In this document: positions 1-8,987 of the stretch, one piece after another | Layout: the number at the start of each line of letters is the position of its first letter | How positions within the stretch are numbered: position 1 is the first letter of the stretch | From: Aquitalea aquatica | GTDB lineage: Bacteria > Pseudomonadota > Gammaproteobacteria > Burkholderiales > Chromobacteriaceae | Length of the DNA: 64,000 nt | Direction of reading: 5' to 3' | NCBI RefSeq assembly: GCF_013911085.1 | Contig: NZ_JACERN010000026.1 | Location: 62,001-126,000, forward strand | Position numbers and translations under genes: made by a program | Notes under the pieces: model-generated | The model's database searches: none | What the model saw: only the letters and a program-made list of their open reading frames with translations | Told to the model about the DNA's origin: nothing

Positions 1-1
1 C

Positions 2-1198
2 TGGGACGAAGGCATCAAGGACCCGATCTCGCGCCAGCAGGTGGAAACCCTGGACGCCAATATCAAGTCCTTCGGCGCGTTGGCTTACTTCCCGTTCAAG
101 GACAAGGGCCAGGGCATCGTGCACGTGATGGGGCCGGAGCAGGGCGCCACCCTGCCGGGTATGACCGTGGTCTGTGGCGACAGCCATACCTCCACCCATG
201 GTGCTTTCGGTGCACTGGCACACGGCATTGGCACCTCGGAAGTCGAGCACGTCATGGCTACCCAGTGCCTGGTAGCCAAGAAATCCAAGAACATGCTGGT
301 GCAGGTGAATGGTCCGTTGGCTGCTGGCATCACCGGCAAGGATGTGGCGCTGGCGATTATCGGCAAGATCGGCACTGCAGGCGGCACCGGCTATGCCATC
401 GAATTTGGTGGCGAGGCTATCCGCAGCCTGTCGATGGAAGGCCGCATGACCTTGTGCAATATGGCCATCGAGGCCGGCGCTCGTTCCGGCATGGTCGCTG
501 TGGATGAAAAAACCATCGACTACGTCAAGGGCCGTCCGTTTGCACCGAGTGGTGCCGACTGGGATGCCGCCGTGGCCTACTGGAACACCCTGCATTCCGA
601 CGAGGGCGCGCACTTCGACGCGGTTGTCGAGTTGGACGCCAGCGATATCAAGCCGCAAGTGACCTGGGGTACCTCGCCGGAAATGGTCACCGACATCGAC
701 GGCAGCGTGCCGGACCCGGCCGCCGAAGCCGACCCGGTCAAGAAGGGTAGTATTGAACGCGCGCTGGCTTATATGGGTCTGACCGCCAATACCCCGGTGA
801 AAGAGATTCCGGTCGACATCGTGTTTATCGGTTCCTGTACCAACTCCCGTATCGAAGACCTGCGCGAAGCTGCTGCCGTGGCACGTGGCCGCACCAAGGC
901 GGCCAGCGTGAAGCAGGTCCTGGTGGTACCGGGTTCTGGTCTGGTGAAAGCGCAGGCCGAGGCCGAAGGGCTGGACAAGATTTTCATCGCGGCAGGTTTC
1001 GAATGGCGCGAGCCGGGTTGCTCCATGTGTCTGGCCATGAATGCCGACCGTCTGCAACCGGGCGAGCGTTGCGCTTCTACCTCCAACCGTAATTTCGAAG
1101 GCCGTCAGGGGCAGGGGGGGCGTACCCATCTGGTCAGCCCGGCCATGGCGGCGGCGGCGGGCGTGACCGGTCATTTTGTTGACATCCGTCAGCTTTAA
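2..1198 (+). CDS. leuC: 3-isopropylmalate dehydratase large subunit LeuC (5' end outside window)
   Basis: LeuC is the [4Fe-4S] aconitase-family subunit that, with LeuD, isomerises 2-isopropylmalate to 3-isopropylmalate in leucine synthesis. The frame is open from base 2, so the true start lies upstream; about 70 N-terminal residues appear to be missing compared with the usual ~470. Visible marks are [13 protein letters not shown], the cluster cysteine in GSCTNSR and the CxxC in GCSMCLAMN, plus the family C-terminus [14 protein letters not shown] seven-G run at 1114-1120 lies in the conserved GQGGR region and is in frame. First gene of a leuC-ecn-leuD-leuB run. Confidence 0.97.
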   Translation, partial: WDEGIKDPISRQQVETLDANIKSFGALAYFPFKDKGQGIVHVMGPEQGATLPGMTVVCGDSHTSTHGAFGALAHGIGTSEVEHVMATQCLVAKKSKNMLVQVNGPLAAGITGKDVALAIIGKIGTAGGTGYAIEFGGEAIRSLSMEGRMTLCNMAIEAGARSGMVAVDEKTIDYVKGRPFAPSGADWDAAVAYWNTLHSDEGAHFDAVVELDASDIKPQVTWGTSPEMVTDIDGSVPDPAAEADPVKKGSIERALAYMGLTANTPVKEIPVDIVFIGSCTNSRIEDLREAAAVARGRTKAASVKQVLVVPGSGLVKAQAEAEGLDKIFIAAGFEWREPGCSMCLAMNADRLQPGERCASTSNRNFEGRQGQGGRTHLVSPAMAAAAGVTGHFVDIRQL

Positions 1199-1219
1199 TT
1201 CTGCGAAAGGAATTCATCC

Positions 1220-1372
1220 ATGAAAAAAATTGCACTCAGTCTGTTGGTGACACTTCTGCTGTCTGCCTGCAATACCTTACACGGCGCGGGTGAAGACCTG
1301 AAACAAGGCGGCCAGGCTGTTGGCCATGGCATCCAGAAGGCCGGACAGGCCATCGAAAACGCTGCCCAGTAG
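1220..1372 (+). CDS. Entericidin A/B-family small lipoprotein
   Basis: A 50-residue lipoprotein too short for most gene finders. MKKIALSLLVTLLLSAC is a lipoprotein signal with lipobox LSAC (Cys17), followed by a short glycine- and glutamine-rich mature part (GEDLKQGGQAVGHGIQKAG) typical of entericidins. AAAGGA lies ten bases before the ATG. Entericidin A/B of E. coli are antidote and toxin lipoproteins linked to stationary-phase lysis; whether this one is either is unknown. It sits 21 bp after leuC and 25 bp before leuD, so it should be co-transcribed with the leucine genes. A lipoprotein gene between leuC and leuD recurs in betaproteobacteria, from general knowledge. Confidence 0.88.
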   Translation: MKKIALSLLVTLLLSACNTLHGAGEDLKQGGQAVGHGIQKAGQAIENAAQ

Positions 1373-1397
1373 GGCAGCCTGATGCGGAAAGAATCCC

Positions 1398-2042
1398 ATG
1401 AAAGCATTCAACAAACTTGACGGGCTGGTGTGCCCGCTTGATCGCGCCAATGTCGATACCGACGCGATCATCCCCAAGCAGTTTCTCAAGTCGATCCAGC
1501 GCTCCGGCTTTGGCCCCAACCTGTTCGATGAATGGCGCTATCTGGACCACGGTGAGCCGGGCATGGACAACAGCGTGCGTCCGCTCAATCCGGACTTCGT
1601 ACTCAACTTTCCGCGCTATGCCGGTGCGCAAGTGCTGCTGGCGCGTGAAAACTTCGGCTGTGGTTCCAGTCGCGAACACGCGCCGTGGGCGCTGGACGAC
1701 CAGGGCTTCCGCGTGGTGATTGCCCCCAGCTTTGCCGACATCTTCTTCAACAACTGCTACAAGAACGGCCTGTTGCCCATCGTGCAGCCTGCTGAAGTGG
1801 TGGACCAGCTGTTCCGCGAATGCGAAGCCAGCGAAGGCTACCGCCTGACGGTGGATCTGGCAGCGCAGACCATCACCACCCCGTCCGGCCAGTCGTTTGC
1901 CTTTGATATCACCGAGCACCGCAAGCACTGCCTGCTGGGTGGTCTGGATGAAATCGGCCTCACCCTGCAACACGCCGACACCATCAAGACTTACGAGGCG
2001 GCGCGTCGCCAAAGCCAGCCCTGGTTGTTCCATCAGGCCTGA
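1398..2042 (+). CDS. leuD: 3-isopropylmalate dehydratase small subunit LeuD
   Basis: The swivel-domain partner of LeuC; the two form the isopropylmalate isomerase. At 214 residues it has the usual length. It starts [30 protein letters not shown] and carries the family block [15 protein letters not shown] near residues 76-90. GGAAAG lies about 12 bases before the ATG. It follows the small lipoprotein gene and is followed 13 bp later by a methyltransferase gene, all on one strand and probably one transcript. Confidence 0.97.
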   Translation: MKAFNKLDGLVCPLDRANVDTDAIIPKQFLKSIQRSGFGPNLFDEWRYLDHGEPGMDNSVRPLNPDFVLNFPRYAGAQVLLARENFGCGSSREHAPWALDDQGFRVVIAPSFADIFFNNCYKNGLLPIVQPAEVVDQLFRECEASEGYRLTVDLAAQTITTPSGQSFAFDITEHRKHCLLGGLDEIGLTLQHADTIKTYEAARRQSQPWLFHQA

Positions 2043-2055
2043 ACCGGAGAATGAC

Positions 2056-2817
2056 ATGAGCCAGAGCGCACACGCAGAGCACGTCCAACAGCAGTTTGGT
2101 TCCCAGGCCGCGGCCTACCTGCACAGCCAGGTACACGCCCAGGGCGCGGAGTTTGCCCAGCTACAGCAAGCTGTGCGTGAACACGGTGCGGCGCGGGTGC
2201 TGGATCTGGGCTGCGGCGCTGGCCATGTCAGCTTTCAGATTGCCGAACACGCCGCCAGCGTGGTGGCCTATGACTTGTCGGCCAGCATGCTGCAGGTGGT
2301 GGCGGACGAGGCTGCAGCGCGTGGCCTCCGCACCCTCGCCACGCAGCAGGGCGCGGCTGAGTCGCTGCCGTTTGCTGATGGCGAATTCGACTTAGTATTC
2401 AGCCGTTACTCCGCCCATCACTGGGGTGATCTGGGTCTGGCGCTGCGCGAAGCGCGCCGGGTGCTCAAGCCTGGTGGCAAGCTGGCTTTCATCGACGTGA
2501 TGTCGCCCGGTCAGCCACTGCTGGATACCTATCTGCAAGCGGTGGAAGTGTTGCGCGATACCAGCCATGTGCACAACTACGCCATGGCCGAATGGCTTGC
2601 AGCGTTAAGTGGTGCCGGCTGGCAGGTGCAGCAGGTGACACGACAAAAACTGCGGCTGGAATTTGGCGTGTGGGTGGCGCGCATGCGCACCCCGGAAACC
2701 ATGCGCCAGGCTATTCGCCTGTTGCAGCAGTCTGTCGGGCAGGAAGTGCGCGATTACTACACCATCGAGTCCGACGGCAGCTTTACCGTTGACGTGATCG
2801 TGCTGTGGGCAGCGTGA
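2056..2817 (+). CDS. SAM-dependent class I methyltransferase
   Basis: A 253-residue methyltransferase of the UbiE/Methyltransf_11 type. Motif I is VLDLGCGAGHVSF (about residues 46-58), followed by the acidic end of strand 2 (AYDLS) and the post-I block ESLPFADGEFDLVFSRY. The ATG at 2056 is chosen because GGAGA precedes it and the protein then begins MSQSAHAEHVQQQFG; the frame is open further upstream but only inside leuD. The substrate cannot be told from sequence. It sits between leuD and leuB, 13 bp after leuD, so it is probably expressed with leucine biosynthesis without an obvious pathway role. Confidence 0.85.
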   Translation: MSQSAHAEHVQQQFGSQAAAYLHSQVHAQGAEFAQLQQAVREHGAARVLDLGCGAGHVSFQIAEHAASVVAYDLSASMLQVVADEAAARGLRTLATQQGAAESLPFADGEFDLVFSRYSAHHWGDLGLALREARRVLKPGGKLAFIDVMSPGQPLLDTYLQAVEVLRDTSHVHNYAMAEWLAALSGAGWQVQQVTRQKLRLEFGVWVARMRTPETMRQAIRLLQQSVGQEVRDYYTIESDGSFTVDVIVLWAA

Positions 2818-2859
2818 AGATTTCAAAAACAAGCCATTAGAGATACCAAAGGATAAATC

Positions 2860-3924
2860 ATGAAAATCGCCGTATTGCCGGGTGACGGCATTGGTCCGGA
2901 AATCATTGCCCAGGCACGTCGCGTGCTGGATGTGCTGCGTCAGGACGGCCTACCGATCGAACTGGAAGAGGCCCCACTGGGCGGTGCCGGCTACGATGCC
3001 TATGGCGTGCCGTATCCGGAATTCACCCAGAAGCTGTGTCGTGCAGCCGACGCCGTATTGCTGGGTGCGGTTGGCGGCCCGCAATACGACACGCTGGATC
3101 GCCCGCTGCGCCCGGAGCGCGGCCTGCTGGCCATCCGCAAGGACCTGAACCTGTTTGCTAACCTGCGTCCGGCCATCCTGTATCCGGAACTGGCTAATGC
3201 CTCCACGCTGAAGCCGGAAGTGGTGTCGGGTCTGGATATCATGATCGTGCGCGAACTGACCGGTGACATTTACTTTGGCCAGCCGCGTGGCATGGGCGTG
3301 AACGAGCAGGGCGAACGTGAAGCCTTCAACACCATGCGCTACAGCGAAAGCGAAGTACGTCGCATCGCACACGTTGCCTTCGGCATTGCCATGAAGCGCA
3401 ACAAGAAGCTGTGTTCCGTGGACAAGGCCAATGTGCTGGAAACCACCGAGTTCTGGAAAGAAATCATGATCGACGTGGCGCGCGAGTACCCGCAGGTCGA
3501 GCTGAGCCACATGTATGTGGACAACGCCGCCATGCAGCTGGTGCGCAACCCCAAGCAATTCGACGTGATGGTGACCGGCAACATCTTTGGCGACATCCTG
3601 TCCGACGAAGCCTCCATGCTCACCGGTTCCATCGGCATGCTGCCGTCCGCCTCGCTGGACCAGAACAACAAGGGTCTGTACGAGCCTTCGCATGGTTCCG
3701 CCCCGGACATCGCCGGCAAGAACCTGGCCAATCCACTGGCGACCATCCTGTCCGCCGCCATGATGCTGCGCTACACCTTTGGCAAGGAAGAAGCCGCCTT
3801 GCGCGTGGAAAATGCGGTCAAGACCGTGCTGGCCCAAGGCTATCGCACCGGCGACATCTTCGAAGCAGGCTGCCAGAAAGTCAGCTGCTCCGGCATGGGT
3901 GACGCAGTAGTGGCGGCGCTGTAA
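2860..3924 (+). CDS. leuB: 3-isopropylmalate dehydrogenase LeuB
   Basis: NAD-dependent oxidative decarboxylation of 3-isopropylmalate to 2-oxoisocaproate, the third committed step to leucine. The 354 residues match the family length. Visible are the N-terminal [10 protein letters not shown], the substrate arginines around [21 protein letters not shown], the [11 protein letters not shown] block and the metal- and NAD-site segment [31 protein letters not shown] stands nine bases before the ATG. It lies 42 bp after the methyltransferase gene. Confidence 0.98.
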   Translation: MKIAVLPGDGIGPEIIAQARRVLDVLRQDGLPIELEEAPLGGAGYDAYGVPYPEFTQKLCRAADAVLLGAVGGPQYDTLDRPLRPERGLLAIRKDLNLFANLRPAILYPELANASTLKPEVVSGLDIMIVRELTGDIYFGQPRGMGVNEQGEREAFNTMRYSESEVRRIAHVAFGIAMKRNKKLCSVDKANVLETTEFWKEIMIDVAREYPQVELSHMYVDNAAMQLVRNPKQFDVMVTGNIFGDILSDEASMLTGSIGMLPSASLDQNNKGLYEPSHGSAPDIAGKNLANPLATILSAAMMLRYTFGKEEAALRVENAVKTVLAQGYRTGDIFEAGCQKVSCSGMGDAVVAAL

Positions 3925-4000
3925 AAAAAACTTCACCCGGATAGGGTTGACCCCATTGCCTCAGTCGCTATCGCGCTGCACAATGGAGTAATAAAAATAC

Positions 4001-4032
4001 TTGGCCCGCTAACGCTTGCGTTGACGGGCCAA
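4001..4032 (+). promoter_or_regulatory. Strong hairpin in the leader of asd
   Basis: TTGGCCCG and CGGGCCAA pair perfectly, and the stem is extended inward by AACGC/GCGTT. There is no following T run, so it is not a classical terminator on the plus strand. It ends 34 bases before the asd start, between leuB and asd. It could be an RNA-stability or attenuation element; the function is unknown. Confidence 0.5.
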
Positions 4033-4066
4033 TCGCAACTTTAGAGACAGATCCCAGGAGAAACCT

Positions 4067-5173
4067 GTGAAAGTAGGCTTTGTAGGCTGGCGTGGCATGG
4101 TTGGTTCCGTGCTGATGCAACGTATGCGTGAAGAGAACGATTTCGCTGTCATCAACGAACCGGTGTTCTTCACCACTTCCAATGTCGGCGGCAAAGGCCC
4201 GGACATCGGCCGTGACGTACCGGCATTGAAAGATGCCAAGAACATCGACGAACTGAAGGCCATGGACGCCATCGTCACCTGTCAGGGCGGCGACTACACC
4301 AGCGACATCTACCCGCAACTGCGCGCCGCTGGCTGGACTGGCTACTGGATTGATGCGGCTTCCACCCTGCGCATGGCCGACGATGCGGTCATCGTGCTGG
4401 ACCCGGTCAACCGCAACGTGATCGACAGCGCACTGGCCAAGGGCGTGAAAGACTACATCGGCGGCAACTGTACCAACTCCATCATGCTGATGGGTATGGG
4501 CGGCCTGTTCCGTGAGGGTTTGGTGGAGTGGGTTTCCTCCATGACCTACCAGGCAGCGTCCGGCGGTGGTGCCAACCACATGCGCGAACTGATCAAGGGC
4601 ATGGGCGCGGTACACGCTGCCGTGGCTGACGAACTGGCTACCCCGTCGTCCGCCATTCTGGAGATCGACCGCAAGGTGGCTGCCGCCATCCGCGAAGACG
4701 TGCCGACCGAATTCTTCGGCGCACCGCTGGCCGGTGGCCTGATCCCGTGGATCGACAAGCAGCTGGATAACGGCCAGTCCAAGGAAGAGTGGAAGGGCCA
4801 GGCCGAAGTCAACAAGATTCTGGGCAACGAAGCCATCATCCCGGTGGATGGCCTGTGCGTGCGCATCGGTGCCATGCGCTGCCACAGCCTGGCACTGACC
4901 GTGAAGCTGAAGAAAGACCTGCCGCTGGAAGAAATCGAAGCCATCATCAAGTCCGGCAACGACTGGGTGAAGTGGGTGCCGAACGATCGCGAAATCAGCG
5001 TCAAGGAACTGACCCCGGCTGCCATTACCGGCGGGCTGGAAGTCGGTGTTGGTCGCGTGCGCAAGCTGAATATGGGTGGCGAATACCTGTCCGCCTTCGT
5101 GATCGGTGATCAACTGCTGTGGGGCGCTGCCGAACCGCTGCGCCGCATGCTGCGTATCCTGATCGAGCGTTGA
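4067..5173 (+). CDS. asd: Aspartate-semialdehyde dehydrogenase Asd
   Basis: Reduces aspartyl phosphate to aspartate semialdehyde with NADPH, the branch point to lysine/diaminopimelate, threonine and methionine. It is 368 residues, the long enterobacterial form. The nucleophile Cys135 lies in GGNCTNS, Gln162 in YQAASGGG, and Arg266 and His273 in VRIGAMRCH, matching the known E. coli catalytic set. The start is GTG at 4067, with AGGAG at 4056-4060. A perfect terminator follows. Confidence 0.97.
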   Translation: MKVGFVGWRGMVGSVLMQRMREENDFAVINEPVFFTTSNVGGKGPDIGRDVPALKDAKNIDELKAMDAIVTCQGGDYTSDIYPQLRAAGWTGYWIDAASTLRMADDAVIVLDPVNRNVIDSALAKGVKDYIGGNCTNSIMLMGMGGLFREGLVEWVSSMTYQAASGGGANHMRELIKGMGAVHAAVADELATPSSAILEIDRKVAAAIREDVPTEFFGAPLAGGLIPWIDKQLDNGQSKEEWKGQAEVNKILGNEAIIPVDGLCVRIGAMRCHSLALTVKLKKDLPLEEIEAIIKSGNDWVKWVPNDREISVKELTPAAITGGLEVGVGRVRKLNMGGEYLSAFVIGDQLLWGAAEPLRRMLRILIER

Positions 5174-5230
5174 TTCGGCTTGAAATTGTTGTAAGGCTTT
5201 AACCGGACTGTCGCCGGAATCGACTACACT

Positions 5231-5285
5231 GCAAAGGGCGCCTTAACGCGCCCTTTGCTTTTGGCTGAGGTACAATCAGCCTTTT
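5231..5285 (+). terminator. Tandem terminator hairpins after asd
   Basis: First hairpin: an 11-bp perfect stem GCAAAGGGCGC/GCGCCCTTTGC with a 6-base loop, followed by TTTT. Second hairpin: GGCTGA (5263-5268) and TCAGCC (5276-5281), followed by TTTT. Together they should separate asd from the paralogue downstream. Confidence 0.85.
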
Positions 5286-5309
5286 CCAAGAATGTAAGGA
5301 TTTATTCGG

Positions 5310-6311
5310 ATGATGCAGCTTGCTGTGGTAGGTGCCGCTGGCCTGGTTGGCCAATCTGTTCTCGAACTACTGGCTCAGCGCCAGTTCCCGGCGGAGCGGG
5401 TGTTTGCCGTGGATGGCCCGGAGCATGAAGCGTCTACCGTCAGCTATGGCAATCTGGAGCTGGATATTCGTCAGCTGGACGAGTTCGGTTTCGAGAATGT
5501 GGCGCTGGCCATTTTTGTTGCCGGTGACAGCGTGGCGCGGGAATACGTACCGCAAGCGCGTGCCGCTGGCGTCACCGTCATCGATTTCAGTTCGGCCTTC
5601 CGCCTGGATGCCGAAGTGCCGCTGGTAGTGCCGTCGATCAATGGCGACCAGCTGCAAGATCTGGAAGCCGGTGCGCTGGTTGCCGTCCCCAATTGCACGG
5701 TCACCCCGCTGGCCATGGCGCTGCGCCCCTTGCTGCCCTTGCAGCCCAAGCGTCTGACCGTGGCGACTTACCAGTCGGTTTCCGGTAGCGGCCAAAAGGC
5801 ACTGGAAGAACTGGCCGAGCAAACCACTGCCCTGTTCTCGCAGCGGGAATCGGAAAATACCGTATTTGAAAAGCGTATCGCCTTTAACGTACTGCCGCAG
5901 ATCGGTGCGCTGGATGAAGACGGTATGGCCGAGGAAGAGCGTTCGATCGTGCTGGAATTGCGTCGCCTGCTGCAGCAAGCGCAATTGCCGATTGAGGCCA
6001 CTGCGGTACGTGTGCCGGTTTTCTTTGGGCACGCCTGGGCGGTCAGCCTGGAAGTCGCTGCCGATATTGATCTGGTACAAGTCAAAAATCGCCTGGTGGC
6101 GGCAGGATTGCAATGCGTCACGGCCGATCAGCATGGCGGCCATATTACGCCGATGGAAGCAACCGGTAATGATGGAGTATGGATCAGCCGTTTGCGTAAA
6201 ACGGGAAATACCATTCAATTCTGGTTGGCGGCAGATAATGTCCGCGTTGGAGCTGCATTGAATTGCGTGCTGGTTGCCGAGGCCATGTATAAAGCAGGTG
6301 TGTTTGAATAA
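5310..6311 (+). CDS. usg: Asd paralogue, Usg type
   Basis: A second member of the aspartate-semialdehyde dehydrogenase family, 333 residues, unlike the nearby long-form Asd and close to the short form. The N-terminal nucleotide fold GAAGLVGQSV is present. Cys129 (VPNCTVTP), Gln155 (YQSVSGSGQ), Arg234 and His241 (VRVPVFFGHA) line up with the four catalytic residues of true Asd enzymes. The position between asd and fimV is that of Usg-type genes in Pseudomonas, whose role is unclear. AAGGA at 5296-5300 precedes ATG ATG; the first ATG is taken. It has its own terminator and probably its own promoter. Confidence 0.85.
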   Translation: MMQLAVVGAAGLVGQSVLELLAQRQFPAERVFAVDGPEHEASTVSYGNLELDIRQLDEFGFENVALAIFVAGDSVAREYVPQARAAGVTVIDFSSAFRLDAEVPLVVPSINGDQLQDLEAGALVAVPNCTVTPLAMALRPLLPLQPKRLTVATYQSVSGSGQKALEELAEQTTALFSQRESENTVFEKRIAFNVLPQIGALDEDGMAEEERSIVLELRRLLQQAQLPIEATAVRVPVFFGHAWAVSLEVAADIDLVQVKNRLVAAGLQCVTADQHGGHITPMEATGNDGVWISRLRKTGNTIQFWLAADNVRVGAALNCVLVAEAMYKAGVFE

Positions 6312-6315
6312 ATGT

Positions 6316-6340
6316 AAAGCCCCGGTTCTTCCGGGGTTTT
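6316..6340 (+). terminator. Terminator after the asd paralogue
   Basis: AAAGCCCCGG and CCGGGGTTTT form a perfect stem around a TTCTT loop, ending in TTTTG. It lies directly after the stop codon at 6311. Confidence 0.9.
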
Positions 6341-6465
6341 GTTGTTATGTAATCTAGCTAAAAGCTTGGCTAGGGCCTAAGATGGCACTAGTTGCCAGCT
6401 CTTTGCCTGCGACGGGCAAACCGAGCGAAATAAGATCAAGATAAATAAGTGCCGGAAGGTAGACT

Positions 6466-8838
6466 GTGAATAATCAGGCAAAATTCAAGCTGAGCGTACT
6501 GGCCATAGCCGTGGTTTGCTCGGCAAATGTATGGGCCGGACTTGGCAGGATCAATGTACGATCCTTCCTGGGGGAAACCTTTCACGCGGACATCGAGCTG
6601 ACTGGGGTGCGCTCGAACGAACTGGAAGGCGCACGTATCGGCCTGGCCAGTCCAGATACCTTCCGTGACTTGAATGTCGATTATGCCAGCACTATGTCGG
6701 CGTTGCGTTTTCAAGTGGCTCCAGCAGCGAATGGCGCCGTTATTCGCGTTAGTTCTGCGGTTCCCATCAATGATCCCTATTTGCGGTTTGTCGTAGAAGC
6801 CAAAACCAGTGCCGGCCGTTCGGTGCGCGAATATACCGTGTTGCTTGATCCGGCCAGCTATAACGCGCCGCAATCCAAATCCATCGTGCAGGATGTCCCG
6901 CGCTACGCTGATGACAACCTGTCCAGCCGCTACCAGAGCAAGCCGGGTAAGGCAGCGCGCAATGCCAGCCATGGAGTACTGCAGACCCGTGCCGGCTCTA
7001 CCTTGCGTGGTATGGCAGCCAAGGCCGTGCCGCCGGGAGCCTCCCTGGAGCAGACCATGGCCGCGCTGGTGCAGGCCAACCCGCATGCCTTCAGCGATGG
7101 CAATCCCAACACGTTGAAGTCAGGCGTTACCCTGAAAGTTCCACCTGCCAGCAAGATCAAGGCACTGTCTGCTGCGCGGGTCAATGCCATCCTCCATCCA
7201 GACGGCGCGGCTGCGCCGGCTGGGGTCGATGCCAAGCCGCAAGCACACGGCCAGGGTGGGGATGTTCTCAAGGTGCTGCCGCCGGATGCACCGGCCGGGC
7301 AGTCGAATCCCAAACTTTCCGTATTGGAACAGCAGGTTTCTGCGCGAGAGCAATCGCTGAAAGATGCCGAAGCCCGCATCTCGGCCCTCGAACAGCAACT
7401 CAAGGCCATGCAGAGCGGCAAGCCACAGGCTTCCCAGCCGCAGGCCGAACTCGCTGCATCCGTAGCGGCCTCGACGCCGGCGACAGAAACGCTGCAGCCG
7501 GCCAGTATGCCGGTTGCCGAAGCTGCTCCCGCACCGAAGCCGGCCGTGGTACACAAGCCGATTGCACCACCGCCACCACCGCCCGAGCCCTCCATGCTGG
7601 ATCGCCTGATTGACAACCTGCCGCTGGTTGCCGGCGGCGTGGGCGGAGTCGCTCTGCTGGGTTTGCTGGGAGCGCTGATTGCCCGCCGCCGTAAGGCTGG
7701 TGCCGCTTCCTCGCTGCAGCTGTCCACTCAGACAAATAATGCGGTGCTGGGGCGCGGTGCCGTAGGTAGTGGTCCGCATACGGTCAGTGGTGGTCATTCC
7801 TTCATGACTAATTTCACCCAGGCATCCGGTGATATCGATGCGGCCGAAGTTGATCCGGTTGCCGAGGCCGAGGTGTATATGGCCTACGGCCGTGATGCGC
7901 AGGCCGAGGAAATCCTCAAGGATGCGCTGGCCAAGGATCCATCACGGCAAGAAGTCCGCCAGAAATTGCTTGAGCTGTATGCCGCACGCCCGGATGCTGT
8001 CAATTTCGAGAAACTGGCGCGCGAGTTTCATGCCACTACCGATGGCAAGGGGCCGGCCTGGGCCAGGGTAGCTGCGATGGGGCTGGGTATTGATCCGGCC
8101 AATGCGCTGTATCAGTTGCCGGAAGATGCGGCTCCAGTGGAAAGTGCTGCCGCTGTTGATGACGGCATTATCGATCTGGATCGCGAACTGTTTGGCGATC
8201 TGCAGGCTGAGACACCAGCGCCAGCACCAATACTCGAGCCGGAGCCGGCAGCAGACCCCTTGCGTGCAGCCTTGTTCGAAGAAGATGCCCCCGCGTCCGC
8301 GCCTGCAGTGGCGGAAGCAAATATGCTGGATTTTGATCTGGATGCCGAACTGGCAGCCGCACCGCTGGCCGAGCCAGTGTCTACGCCAAGCCCGGCTGAG
8401 CCGGCAGTGGCCGATACCAATTTGCTGGATTTCGATTTCAATCTGGATGGTCTGGCTGCTGAAGTGGCTGCCGACGATCATGGGCAGCCGGAAACCGGCA
8501 CGCTTGAGTTGCCGGCTTCGGCTGCCAGTACGGATGGTTTCGAATCGCTGTATGAAGACATGGTTGCCTCCACGTCGGCAGCTGCGCCGGCCACGCCTGC
8601 AGCCAGCGCCGCTCCAGTGATGGCACCAGAACCTGCACCTGCACCCGAACCAGCGCCGGTCGCCGAGGGTATGACCCTGCTGGATGATCCTTTATCCACC
8701 AAACTTGATCTTGCCAAAGTTTATCTGGACATGGGCGACCGTGACGGAGCTAGGGAAGTATTGCAGGATCTGGTTGGAGAAGCACAAGGAAGTTTGAAAG
8801 AAGAAGCCCAGGCTTTGCTTACCAAGATCAGCAATTGA
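6466..8838 (+). CDS. fimV: FimV-family cell-pole/peptidoglycan-binding protein (first copy)
   Basis: FimV is an inner-membrane polar hub that in Pseudomonas organises type IV pili, chemosensory and cyclic-di-GMP functions. The 790 residues show a signal peptide (about 1-25, cleavage near VWAG), one FimV N-terminal domain beginning GLGRINVRS, and a LysM-like segment (about 165-225). A coiled coil follows (LEQQVSAREQSL onward), then a proline-rich linker, a membrane helix (LPLVAGGVGGVALLGLLGAL), a TPR-like unit (VAEAEVYMAYGRDAQAEEIL) and the C-terminal FimV motif LDLAKVYLDMGDRDGAREVL. Start is GTG at 6466 with GGAAGG at 6454-6459. A second fimV follows. Confidence 0.9.
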   Translation: MNNQAKFKLSVLAIAVVCSANVWAGLGRINVRSFLGETFHADIELTGVRSNELEGARIGLASPDTFRDLNVDYASTMSALRFQVAPAANGAVIRVSSAVPINDPYLRFVVEAKTSAGRSVREYTVLLDPASYNAPQSKSIVQDVPRYADDNLSSRYQSKPGKAARNASHGVLQTRAGSTLRGMAAKAVPPGASLEQTMAALVQANPHAFSDGNPNTLKSGVTLKVPPASKIKALSAARVNAILHPDGAAAPAGVDAKPQAHGQGGDVLKVLPPDAPAGQSNPKLSVLEQQVSAREQSLKDAEARISALEQQLKAMQSGKPQASQPQAELAASVAASTPATETLQPASMPVAEAAPAPKPAVVHKPIAPPPPPPEPSMLDRLIDNLPLVAGGVGGVALLGLLGALIARRRKAGAASSLQLSTQTNNAVLGRGAVGSGPHTVSGGHSFMTNFTQASGDIDAAEVDPVAEAEVYMAYGRDAQAEEILKDALAKDPSRQEVRQKLLELYAARPDAVNFEKLAREFHATTDGKGPAWARVAAMGLGIDPANALYQLPEDAAPVESAAAVDDGIIDLDRELFGDLQAETPAPAPILEPEPAADPLRAALFEEDAPASAPAVAEANMLDFDLDAELAAAPLAEPVSTPSPAEPAVADTNLLDFDFNLDGLAAEVAADDHGQPETGTLELPASAASTDGFESLYEDMVASTSAAAPATPAASAAPVMAPEPAPAPEPAPVAEGMTLLDDPLSTKLDLAKVYLDMGDRDGAREVLQDLVGEAQGSLKEEAQALLTKISN

Positions 8839-8842
8839 TGCT

Positions 8843-8867
8843 GAGCTGGTCGGTCAGCTCCAGTTTT
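8843..8867 (+). terminator. Weak terminator-like hairpin between the fimV copies
   Basis: GAGCTG and CAGCTC pair around a 6-base loop, followed by CAGTTTTG. The stem is short and the T run is imperfect, so some read-through into the second fimV is likely. Confidence 0.4.
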
Positions 8868-8954
8868 GTGGTGCCAGCCGCGCTGTTTTGCAATATTGTC
8901 GGTTTTACTATTGAATGGCACACGTTTTAGCCGGGTAGTTCATTAGCAATAAAA

Positions 8955-8968
8955 CCTGCTTAAGCAGG
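8955..8968 (+). promoter_or_regulatory. 14-bp perfect palindrome upstream of the second fimV
   Basis: CCTGCTTAAGCAGG is a perfect palindrome without a loop, 20 bp before the start of the second fimV. The form suits a dimeric repressor or activator site. No known regulator is identified. Confidence 0.35.
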
Positions 8969-8987
8969 AATCGGGGAAGTCCGGATC

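Noticed and set aside
1114-1120. Seven-G run in leuC as a phase-variation tract
   Set aside because: Shorter than usual switching tracts and encodes the conserved GQGGR segment found in ordinary LeuC.
2950-5113. Long minus-strand frames opposite leuB and asd (328 and 381 codons)
   Set aside because: Antisense shadows of highly conserved genes in GC-rich DNA; His/Gln/Val-rich composition and no ribosome sites.
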